Of a stretch of DNA of 7,422 nt, positions 1 to 5,982 are shown piece after piece (position 1 is the stretch's first letter; the number at the start of each line of letters is the position of its first letter). The DNA is taken from NCBI GenBank assembly GCA_013042795.1, contig JABDPK010000020.1:1-7422 (forward strand). The letters are read 5' to 3'. Source of the stretch: Saprospiraceae bacterium (lineage in GTDB: Bacteria; Bacteroidota; Bacteroidia; Chitinophagales; Saprospiraceae). The notes under the pieces were generated by a model. It had not been told where the DNA came from. It ran no database searches and was given only the letters and a program-made list of their open reading frames with translations. Both the position numbers and the translations under genes were made by a program.

Positions 1-2465
1 CGGGACACTGCAATATATTCAACCCCTTCCCTCTTCAAGGTTGGAATCTTATCATCATCATTCCATATTTCCTGGAACACATTCTCCGAGAGTATAACAT
101 CCTTTATGCCCATCTGCTTTGCTTTGCGACAAGCATCCCATGAGAACAACTCCATCATAAGGCGGGAAGGATCTGTGAACAATGGCACAAAACTTTCCGG
201 ATCATTCACCTTGTCTGTAACGAGGATGGCGTCAGGATGATTTTCAAACCATTGATTTATCATTGGCATATCCATCGAGGTGTATAGTTCCAGTTTCTTA
301 TACTTCCTGAAAGTCGCCAGGTCGACAGGTATATCACCAGCATATTTTGTAAGGTATCGCCATTTCTCCCAATCATGGCCAGCAACGTATTGACCGTCTG
401 AAGTTTTGATAATATCCAATTCAAACAAGCGGAAACCTTTTTCATAGGCCAGGTCCATCGCTTCAAGGCAATTGGTGTAAGTATGGCCATCAATTTCTCC
501 TCCTGCATGGGCTATAAAACGAAAAGGATCCCTGGCCTCATCCAAAATCGTGGTCATAGAACGATTCGAATGATATGGCACAAATGAGCTTTTTAAATCG
601 GTTTTCTTATGATGGGTATGTTCACTTGTAATCCCGTGATTTGAATAGGCCATATAGGCTGTCCTGTTTTTCAGTTTGCTCAATTCGGGCATCCCTACTT
701 CCTTAAATTTATTTCCCCCGTTTTTATAAATATCTCCTGCAGAATCATGTACAAAAACATAGAAACAAAGTTTGTTTTCAACGAGTTCTTTCAATCGTCT
801 TTGCAGTCTGCCTGTTTCTTCCTTATTCTCCCAGGTATCATAATTCTCCAGTTGATATTCATTATTTCTATATACAAGCACATTTATCCCCCTTTTTACT
901 TTATGCTCTTTTCTCCCGGTATACACGACTGACCTTGCACCATAATTATCTTTGGACCAGGCATTGGCGTTGATATATACTGTATCCGGGTGCAATATCC
1001 TTTTACTTTTATTCTGTTCTTCTTCGATATTTAAATCTCTGACCAGTGCTGATTCGTTCAATTGAAGAATGGCTTTACGGTTGTCTTTAAGATACTCGAC
1101 TTTGTCTCCATTGATATGATCAGAAAGAAAAGTAAGATTATGATCAACTCCGGCGCCTTCGAGCAGAAGCCCGGGTATATCCATTTGCAGGATTGTTGTC
1201 CCGGGATCAAAAGAATGGGGGTTTGAATTGGTAATAACGAACAATCCTCGAGGTTCTCTGAAATCATTCAAAACCCGGCAACCTAAATAGTATAGTAAAT
1301 GATCGGGTATAATATATATGCTCGTATTATCAAGACGACCTTCCTCTTTCAAACGATCAACCAATTTTCCGATATGCATATCAAGTGCGGCTGCCATCAT
1401 TTCAAGCTGGCTCTTTTGTTCAGGGATGACCTTGGCCATTCTTGAATCAAAAACACCATCAGGACCGTGTGTAGAGATGGTAGAAATGAAGTAAGCAAAA
1501 GGCTGTTCGCTTTCATAGAGGGAATCCAATTGAATTTCCACGATGTCAAAGAGGTCCTTATCATGCAAACCCCAATGTTCAGTTGAATACTTTTGATCAT
1601 AATCCTTTTCAGACTTGACCTTAAACCCCATCATTTCGAGCATTTCATCAGTCCCTGCGAAATCTGAATTTCCCAAAAGGTATTCACTATGGTATCCGGC
1701 TTTGGTTAGTGCATCCACAATACTTGTAAGCGTGAAACTTTTAGTATTGAAGAAAACATTGTTGCCATGCTGTTTGAAAAACATTGGAACGCCGGTTAAC
1801 CAGGTATATAAAGCAGCAATGGTGTAGTCACCGCCTTCATGTTGTTCCAAAGGATAATAATTCATTTCCTCTTTCAACTTTCTGAGATTAGGTGTTACAT
1901 CTCTGAATTCATCCTGGAGATATCCTGCTTCAATCGATTCCATTGCAATTACGATAATATTCTTACCGGGAGTCGCAACAACGGAATCCCGAGGAACAAA
2001 ATCATCATAATCCAGTCGCTCTAGGGCATCTGTAAATGCCCTTTCTCCGGCAAGATGCATTTCTGATATATCAACCAGGTTTCTTACTATCCCATTTCTG
2101 ACACTCATTCCAGCCACCAGAAGCGGTAATATTAAATACAGGTAGAGTCGTCTAATTCTTTGAATCCTTGTATCCTTATTGATCAGATAATAAAAGGCAA
2201 CAGTGAATAATAAAAAGAACAAGATCAATATGATCGATTCTTTACTGAAAAATCCAGCCACACTGGAAAATACATCCATTTTAAAATGCGCATAAAACTT
2301 GAAATCGATGAACGCGCCTCCAATAATGACTGATCCAAGTTGTATGGTAACCAGGACTCCTGCCAATATACTAAATGCCATTTTATAAGACTTTGGCTTT
2401 ATCAGGAGTCCAAGTGCAAGAAAAAATATAAAAATCAATATCAGTTGAGAAATTACAAATAGCAT
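1..2465 (-). CDS. Membrane-anchored OpgB/LtaS-type phosphoglycerol transferase fused to ILEI/FAM3-like and GDPD-like domains (3' end outside window)
   Basis: The frame is open for 821 codons from ATG at 2465 to the window edge, with no stop; an in-frame TGA lies two codons before the ATG. Residues about 2-22, 30-52, 77-95 and 107-122 are hydrophobic helices, so the rest is probably outside the cytoplasmic membrane. Residues about 168-470 resemble the alkaline-phosphatase-superfamily phosphoglycerol transferases: NIIVIAMES (E176, metal), GGDYTIAALYTWLTGVP (T215, likely nucleophile), STHGPDG (H333) and IPDH (D388, H389). The YTIA...GVP and DH blocks are closer to E. coli OpgB/MdoB than to LtaS. 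Residues about 495-612 match the FAM3/ILEI fold: RGINVLV (525-531), NYDTW (541-545), FYVFVHDSAG (568-577), TAYMAYSNHG (602-611). From about 646 a GDPD-like domain begins: IAHAGG (H653), ELD (E682, D684), GHDW (H697). Inferred role: moving and trimming glycerophosphate on an envelope glycan or lipid. The sulfatase fold and GDPD are well supported; the exact substrate is unknown. Confidence 0.85.
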   Translation of the reverse strand, partial: MLFVISQLILIFIFFLALGLLIKPKSYKMAFSILAGVLVTIQLGSVIIGGAFIDFKFYAHFKMDVFSSVAGFFSKESIILILFFLLFTVAFYYLINKDTRIQRIRRLYLYLILPLLVAGMSVRNGIVRNLVDISEMHLAGERAFTDALERLDYDDFVPRDSVVATPGKNIIVIAMESIEAGYLQDEFRDVTPNLRKLKEEMNYYPLEQHEGGDYTIAALYTWLTGVPMFFKQHGNNVFFNTKSFTLTSIVDALTKAGYHSEYLLGNSDFAGTDEMLEMMGFKVKSEKDYDQKYSTEHWGLHDKDLFDIVEIQLDSLYESEQPFAYFISTISTHGPDGVFDSRMAKVIPEQKSQLEMMAAALDMHIGKLVDRLKEEGRLDNTSIYIIPDHLLYYLGCRVLNDFREPRGLFVITNSNPHSFDPGTTILQMDIPGLLLEGAGVDHNLTFLSDHINGDKVEYLKDNRKAILQLNESALVRDLNIEEEQNKSKRILHPDTVYINANAWSKDNYGARSVVYTGRKEHKVKRGINVLVYRNNEYQLENYDTWENKEETGRLQRRLKELVENKLCFYVFVHDSAGDIYKNGGNKFKEVGMPELSKLKNRTAYMAYSNHGITSEHTHHKKTDLKSSFVPYHSNRSMTTILDEARDPFRFIAHAGGEIDGHTYTNCLEAMDLAYEKGFRLFELDIIKTSDGQYVAGHDWEKWRYLTKYAGDIPVDLATFRKYKKLELYTSMDMPMINQWFENHPDAILVTDKVNDPESFVPLFTDPSRLMMELFSWDACRKAKQMGIKDVILSENVFQEIWNDDDKIPTLKREGVEYIAVS

Positions 2466-2472
2466 TTTACAT

Positions 2473-2504
2473 CAAATCGAGTCGCAAGTTATGTTATAAA
2501 CAAA
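2473..2504 (-). promoter_or_regulatory. Possible Bacteroidota-type promoter for the phosphoglycerol transferase fusion gene
   Basis: Read on the minus strand, TTTG (2504-2501) is followed after exactly 20 bases by TCGATTTG (2480-2473), one mismatch from TAnnTTTG. Spacing and sequence fit the -33/-7 elements of the Bacteroidota housekeeping sigma factor. The predicted start would fall only a few bases before the ATG at 2465, giving an almost leaderless mRNA, which lowers confidence. No Shine-Dalgarno sequence precedes the ATG. Confidence 0.3.
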
Positions 2505-2562
2505 GAGCATCATAGTTCATCATACCGAAATTCATAAATTGAATCACTGATGAAATTAATAC

Positions 2563-2591
2563 CGATCGTTTTGATCGCAGAAAAGCTTTTC
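2563..2591. repeat. Two adjacent small palindromes, possible operator
   Basis: CGATC-N5-GATCG occupies 2563-2577, and the 12-base perfect palindrome GAAAAGCTTTTC occupies 2580-2591. They lie between the two divergent start sites, where a regulator could act, but short AT-rich palindromes also arise by chance. The symmetry is plain in the sequence; any function is speculation. Confidence 0.3.
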
Positions 2592-2616
2592 AAGAATTCA
2601 ACGTCAATAAAGGCAT

Positions 2617-2660
2617 TTGAAAGTTTTTTTACGATATAGTGACTATCAAAAAACCTTCAA
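2617..2660. repeat. 44-base inverted repeat with 13-bp arms in the divergent promoter region
   Basis: TTGAAAGTTTTTT (2617-2629) faces AAAAAACCTTCAA (2648-2660), giving 12 of 13 pairs with one A/C mismatch at 2622/2655. The 18-base loop contains its own dyad, ATAGTGACTAT (2636-2646). With T-runs on one arm and A-runs on the other it resembles a bidirectional intrinsic terminator, but no gene ends here. An operator, a cruciform or the remnant of a lost gene's terminator are alternatives. It ends 87 bases before the first trp leader ATG. Confidence 0.6.
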
Positions 2661-2747
2661 GCAGGCACTGCATAAAATCAAATAAGTGAATCATAAATTT
2701 TTCACATTTAAAAACAGAAAGTTCATAAAGAAGTATATATTTACCTT

Positions 2748-2804
2748 ATGAATTTCAATAAACTTAATAAAAATTGGTGGTGGACTTTAGATGTATTAAT
2801 CTAA
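2748..2804 (+). CDS. trpL: First trp leader peptide (attenuator 1), 18 aa
   Basis: ATG at 2748 to TAA at 2802-2804 encodes MNFNKLNKNWWWTLDVLI. Three consecutive TGG codons (2775-2783) in an 18-codon ORF just upstream of a trp operon are the hallmark of ribosome-mediated attenuation. Stalling on them when charged tRNA-Trp is scarce would sense tryptophan. There is no other ATG between the preceding in-frame stop (2709-2711) and this start, and no Shine-Dalgarno, as usual in Bacteroidota. The stop codon sits inside the distal arm of the hairpin 2785-2806, so a ribosome finishing the peptide would cover that arm. The symbol trpL is by analogy with the E. coli leader; there is no sequence homology beyond the Trp run. 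Confidence 0.9.
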   Translation: MNFNKLNKNWWWTLDVLI

Positions 2805-2853
2805 AGGAAGCGCTATTTATAAATATAACATAAGAGATCTGCTTCCGGCAGAT
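2785..2853 (+). promoter_or_regulatory. Attenuator 1: alternative pause hairpin and antiterminator
   Basis: Two mutually exclusive foldings can be drawn. Pause hairpin: CTTTAGAT (2785-2792) pairs perfectly with ATCTAAAG (2799-2806) over a 6-base loop, beginning one base after the last Trp codon. Antiterminator: ATCT (2799-2802) and GGAAGC (2806-2811) pair with AGAT (2850-2853) and GCTTCC (2841-2846), separated by a 3x3 internal loop. The antiterminator uses bases of the terminator stem and loop. A ribosome stalled on UGG codons would cover 2785-2792 and free 2799-2811, favouring readthrough into the second leader and trpE. Confidence 0.8.
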
Positions 2854-2863
2854 CTTTTTTTTT
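2835..2863 (+). terminator. Intrinsic terminator of trp attenuator 1
   Basis: AGATCTGC (2835-2842) pairs perfectly with GCAGATCT (2848-2855) across the loop TTCCG, followed by eight T (2856-2863). This is a textbook Rho-independent terminator, placed 30 bases after the first leader's stop codon. It lies upstream of a second leader and far from any long gene's end, so its role must be attenuation. Confidence 0.92.
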
Positions 2864-2869
2864 AGAGCA

Positions 2870-2929
2870 ATGAATTTGATTATAAGAAATAATAACTGGT
2901 GGTGGATTTACACTCGATTTATAATCTGA
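2870..2929 (+). CDS. trpL: Second trp leader peptide (attenuator 2), 19 aa
   Basis: ATG at 2870, seven bases after the U-tract of terminator 1, to TGA at 2927-2929 encodes MNLIIRNNNWWWIYTRFII. Again three consecutive TGG codons (2897-2905) stand at residues 10-12, preceded by Asn. It has the same start (MN), Trp-run position and length as leader 1, and the two ATGs are 122 bases apart. This suggests a duplicated attenuator unit that has diverged outside the Trp run. Because it lies after terminator 1 it is transcribed only when the first attenuator reads through, so tryptophan supply is sensed twice on one transcript. No Shine-Dalgarno is seen. Confidence 0.9.
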   Translation: MNLIIRNNNWWWIYTRFII

Positions 2930-2976
2930 GGAGACATTGCCATATGTATAAAACATTTAAAGCTTGCTTCTTGCAG
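2913..2976 (+). promoter_or_regulatory. Attenuator 2: alternative pause hairpin and antiterminator
   Basis: Pause hairpin: CTCGATT (2913-2919) pairs with AATC (2923-2926) and GAG (2928-2930), with U2927 bulged and a three-base loop; it starts eight bases after the last Trp codon. Antiterminator: CTG (2926-2928) and AGGAG (2929-2933) can pair with CAG (2974-2976) and CTTCT (2967-2971), with two bases bulged and one G-U pair. This would disrupt the terminator stem. The layout matches attenuator 1, but the competing helix is weaker, so the exact pairing is less certain. Confidence 0.6.
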
Positions 2977-2988
2977 GCTTTTTTTTTT
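2959..2988 (+). terminator. Intrinsic terminator of trp attenuator 2
   Basis: AGCTTGC (2961-2967) pairs with GCAGGCT (2973-2979) with one G-U pair and the loop TTCTT; AA at 2959-2960 can extend it with TT. The T-tract runs 2979-2988 (ten T). It ends 14 bases before the trpE ATG, the expected place for the attenuator that directly gates the structural genes. The stem is slightly weaker than in terminator 1 but the U-tract is longer. Confidence 0.88.
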
Positions 2989-3002
2989 GAAATTTTTGAA
3001 TA

Positions 3003-4418
3003 ATGATCTACAACATATTTACCAGGTACAAAAAAACGCTTGCTGACCTGCATACCCCGGTAGGCATTTACAATAAGCTAAGAGACAACTTTCCGAATGC
3101 TTTGCTTTTGGAAAGTGCAGATTATCATGACAGGACAGACAGTAAAAGTTTTATTTGCTTAGAACCTATTGCCGGGTTTGAGGCCAAAGGAAATTCCTAT
3201 ACGATTGAAATGCCGGATGGTGAAAAAAATCAGAAGACAACTGAATTTTCTAAAGATATATTTACAGCTTTCAGATCGTTTATTTCCAAATTTAAACCGG
3301 ACCTTCAAAATGAGATTCCTTTTGACATTCATGGTATTTGGGGATATAGTTCTTTCGAAGCTGTTCGGTACATGGAAGATATTAACATGGATTTACCTGT
3401 ATCTGAAGCCAAGGACAATCCTGATTTAAAATATCAGTTCTTCAAATACATCCTTGTACTTGATCACTTTAAAAACGAACTGTTTGTTTTCTGTAATGAT
3501 ATAAATGAATCAAACGATTTTCAAGAAGAGATTGATCATATTCTTCAACTGATCCTGACGAATAATCAACCCATATTTGAATTTGAATCGCTCGGCAACG
3601 AAACTTCAAGTATTGAAGATGAAGAATACAAACACCTTGTGGAAAAAGGAATTAATCATTGCAAGATTGGTGATGTATTCCAGGTCGTACTTTCCAGGGA
3701 ATACCAGCAAAAGTTCAGAGGTGATGACCTCAATTTATACAGATGTTTGAGAAGTATTAACCCATCTCCTTACCTGTTCTATTTCGATTATGGGAATTTT
3801 AAAATAATGGGATCCTCTCCTGAATCGCAATTACAGGTGATGGAAGGAACTGCAATCATTAATCCAATAGCTGGTACCATATTAAAAACCGGCAATCATG
3901 AAATAGATCTTGAAAATGCCAGGAAATTAAAAGAAGACCCCAAGGAAATGTCGGAACATGTCATGCTGGTCGACCTGGCAAGAAATGACCTGAGTAAAAA
4001 GTCAAAACACGTTGAGATAGAACGTTATGCTGAAATTCAATACTTCTCACATGTCATCCATATGGTTAGTAAAGTAAAGGGAGAGCTTTATAAAGTGCAT
4101 GACGGGCTTGAGGTATTTGCTGACACATTTCCTGCAGGTACTTTGTCTGGAGCTCCAAAATATCGTGCCATGGAAATCATCAGGGAGAATGAAAAAAATG
4201 CCAGGAATTTCTATGGAGGTGCATTGGGTTTTATTGGATTTAACGGAGCGATAAATCATGCGATAATTATCCGATCTATCCTGAGTAAAAACAATGTACT
4301 TAGCTACCAGGCTGGGGCTGGCATTGTAATCAACAGTTCTCCGGAAGGTGAACTAAAAGAAGTAAAAAACAAAACCGAAGCCATAAGAAAAGCCATAGAA
4401 AAAGCAAATGAACTATGA
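3003..4418 (+). CDS. trpE: Anthranilate synthase component I (aminase subunit)
   Basis: TrpE uses chorismate and ammonia, supplied by TrpG, to make anthranilate, the first committed step to tryptophan. At 471 aa it has normal length. The N-terminal anthranilate synthase domain carries the feedback-site motif LLES (35-38) and the second part of the Trp pocket, NPSPY (253-257), so allosteric inhibition by tryptophan is likely retained. The chorismate-binding domain shows GDVFQVV (223-229), SSPE (271-274), PIAGT (288-292), EHVMLVDLARNDL (318-330), DTFPAGTLSGAPKYRAM (374-390) and AGAGIV (437-442). PIAGT rather than PIKGT argues for anthranilate synthase over PabB aminodeoxychorismate synthase, as do the Trp leaders. 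The start is 14 bases after terminator 2, and there is no Shine-Dalgarno. The stop overlaps trpG by ATGA. Cytoplasmic. Confidence 0.98.
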   Translation: MIYNIFTRYKKTLADLHTPVGIYNKLRDNFPNALLLESADYHDRTDSKSFICLEPIAGFEAKGNSYTIEMPDGEKNQKTTEFSKDIFTAFRSFISKFKPDLQNEIPFDIHGIWGYSSFEAVRYMEDINMDLPVSEAKDNPDLKYQFFKYILVLDHFKNELFVFCNDINESNDFQEEIDHILQLILTNNQPIFEFESLGNETSSIEDEEYKHLVEKGINHCKIGDVFQVVLSREYQQKFRGDDLNLYRCLRSINPSPYLFYFDYGNFKIMGSSPESQLQVMEGTAIINPIAGTILKTGNHEIDLENARKLKEDPKEMSEHVMLVDLARNDLSKKSKHVEIERYAEIQYFSHVIHMVSKVKGELYKVHDGLEVFADTFPAGTLSGAPKYRAMEIIRENEKNARNFYGGALGFIGFNGAINHAIIIRSILSKNNVLSYQAGAGIVINSSPEGELKEVKNKTEAIRKAIEKANEL

Positions 4419-4996
4419 AGATCCTTGTAATTGACAACTACGACAGTTTTACCTATAACCTTGTTTATATTCTTCGAAAAGAATACCCGGATACAGCTAT
4501 TTTCAGAAATGACAAAATAACACCTGAGCAATGCCTGGCCTATGATTCGATAATACTTTCTCCGGGACCAGGCATCCCAAGAGATGCAGGGAATCTTTGT
4601 TCCATTATTGAATCTTGTGCCGGTAAGGTTCCCATATTGGGTGTATGCTTAGGCCATCAGGCTATCGCAGAATATTTAGGTGGAAAAATCAGGATGCTGG
4701 AAAAAGTATACCATGGTGTACAGTCTCTTGTAAGGCATACAAATGATCCGCAGGGAATATTTGATAATATCCCCGATTTATTTCACGCTGGCAGATATCA
4801 TTCATGGGATGTTATTTCTAATGGACATGAAAACTTTCAAGTGACAGCATTTTCAGAAGATGAATGTATCATGGCCATTCAAAACTCAGAAATGAATTTA
4901 TATGGTATTCAATTTCATCCAGAAAGTATATTAACCCCGCAAGGAGAAACGATTGTTAAAAACTATTTACGTATTTCTGAAAACCATGGCCGATGA
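4415..4996 (+). CDS. trpG: Anthranilate synthase component II (glutamine amidotransferase)
   Basis: This class I glutamine amidotransferase hydrolyses glutamine and passes ammonia to TrpE. The 193-residue protein is a complete stand-alone subunit, not fused to TrpD as in E. coli. The triad is C78 in GVCLGHQ and H168/E170 in QFHPE; the oxyanion loop SPGPG is at 49-53, and the N-terminal DNYDSFTYNL is typical. GRYHSW (126-131) is the usual conserved loop. Such subunits can also serve PabB for folate, which sequence alone cannot exclude, but the position between trpE and trpD with ATGA overlaps on both sides makes tryptophan synthesis the main role. Confidence 0.97.
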   Translation: MKILVIDNYDSFTYNLVYILRKEYPDTAIFRNDKITPEQCLAYDSIILSPGPGIPRDAGNLCSIIESCAGKVPILGVCLGHQAIAEYLGGKIRMLEKVYHGVQSLVRHTNDPQGIFDNIPDLFHAGRYHSWDVISNGHENFQVTAFSEDECIMAIQNSEMNLYGIQFHPESILTPQGETIVKNYLRISENHGR

Positions 4997-5982
4997 AAAA
5001 GATATTGGAAAAATTGTTTAATCACCAATACCTCACGAAAGAAGAGGCCAGGAAAATTCTGGGTGAAATATCAGAAGGAAAATATAATCCATGCGAGATT
5101 AGTGCATTTCTTTCCGTCTTCAAGATGAGGAACATTACTGTAGATGAACTGATCGGTTTCAGGAATTGCCTTAGAGAAAGATCATTGCATATTGATTTGA
5201 ACAATTTTAATCCTATCGACCTTTGTGGAACCGGGGGGGATGGAAAAGATACGTTCAATATCAGTACACTTTCTTCATTTGTTGTAGCAGGCGCAGGCTA
5301 CAAAGTAGCCAAACATGGAAACTACGGGGTCAGTTCAGTTTGCGGATCTTCAAATGTAATGCAACATCTTGGTTATCAATTTACCAATGATGAGAATAAA
5401 CTAAAGCAGCAAATAGACAAGTCGGGAATCTGTTTTCTTCATGCACCCCTCTTTCATCCTGCGATGAAAGAGGTAGCACCTGTTCGAAGAAGTATTGGTG
5501 TAAGTACATTTTTCAATATGCTGGGCCCCATGGTCAATCCCTCCTTTCCTGGTAATCAACTTGTTGGTGTCTATTCACACAAACTCCAACGATATTATAA
5601 ATATATCTACCAGAAAGAAAATACTTCTTACAGAATTGTTCATTCAATGGATGGCTATGACGAAATCAGTCTGACCGGTAAAACCAAAATAGTCAGTCCA
5701 GAAAAAGAATATTTGTTGAATCCCGGTTTTGTATCAAAAAACACAATCACACCTCTCGATTTAAAGGGTGGTAAGAATATTAAAGAATCTGCAGACATAT
5801 TCATTAAAATCTTAGAAACAAACGGAAGTGAAGCACAAAACAATGTTGTCATTGCCAATGCTGCTATGGCAATTCAATGCCTTGAACAACATCAGGATTA
5901 CTCAGAATCATTGGAGATTGCAAGAGAATCTCTCTTAAGCAAAGCAGCATATAATTCCTTAAACAAACTTATTGCAACATGA
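4993..5982 (+). CDS. trpD: Anthranilate phosphoribosyltransferase
   Basis: TrpD joins anthranilate and PRPP to give N-(5-phosphoribosyl)anthranilate. The 329-residue protein has the small helical N-terminal domain (about 1-70) and the nucleoside-phosphorylase-like domain. Visible are the pyrophosphate loop GTGGD (79-83), NIST (89-92), KHGN (107-110), the anthranilate-pocket block FLHAPLFHP (148-156) with VRRSIG (164-169), FNMLGP (174-179) and the Mg-binding DE pair (223-224). GNYGVSSVCGSSNV (109-122) replaces the more widespread GNR...SGS/TADV form; I recall this as common in Bacteroidota, so I do not read it as loss of function. There is no TrpG fusion. It contains no Trp residue. ATGA overlaps join it to trpG and trpC. 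Confidence 0.97.
   Translation: MKKILEKLFNHQYLTKEEARKILGEISEGKYNPCEISAFLSVFKMRNITVDELIGFRNCLRERSLHIDLNNFNPIDLCGTGGDGKDTFNISTLSSFVVAGAGYKVAKHGNYGVSSVCGSSNVMQHLGYQFTNDENKLKQQIDKSGICFLHAPLFHPAMKEVAPVRRSIGVSTFFNMLGPMVNPSFPGNQLVGVYSHKLQRYYKYIYQKENTSYRIVHSMDGYDEISLTGKTKIVSPEKEYLLNPGFVSKNTITPLDLKGGKNIKESADIFIKILETNGSEAQNNVVIANAAMAIQCLEQHQDYSESLEIARESLLSKAAYNSLNKLIAT

Larger units (their letters stand above)
2466..2747. other. Divergent intergenic region between the fusion gene and the trp leader; no gene seen
   Basis: This 282-base AT-rich stretch separates two divergent transcription units and should hold both promoters. I see no convincing ORF or RNA gene. It contains small palindromes (2563-2591) and a long inverted repeat (2617-2660), described separately. 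For the trp side the best -7-like boxes are TAAATTTT (2694-2701) and TATATTTA (2736-2743). Neither has a TTTG at the expected distance, so I do not call a trp promoter. Confidence 0.6.

Noticed and set aside
260..2024. Several short ORFs on both strands (260-508, 747-932, 1058-1267, 1397-1600, 1615-1827, 1839-2024)
   Set aside because: All lie inside the continuous minus-strand frame 2465 to 1, in other frames or on the opposite strand, and resemble no protein.
1..2465. Suspicion that the left third was a decayed or frameshifted pseudogene, because it yields only short closed ORFs
   Set aside because: Translating the minus strand codon by codon shows one uninterrupted frame with conserved motifs; it lacks a stop only because it leaves the window.
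2694..2743. TAAATTTT (2694-2701) and TATATTTA (2736-2743) as the trp promoter -7 box
   Set aside because: Each is 7 of 8 to TAnnTTTG, but in such AT-rich DNA this is expected by chance; no TTTG lies 19-21 bases upstream, and the second would put the start on the leader ATG.
2748..2988. A T-box or tryptophan-sensing riboswitch/TRAP site as the leader mechanism
   Set aside because: There is no T-box consensus and no series of GAG/UAG repeats; the paired WWW leader ORFs with terminators explain the region directly.
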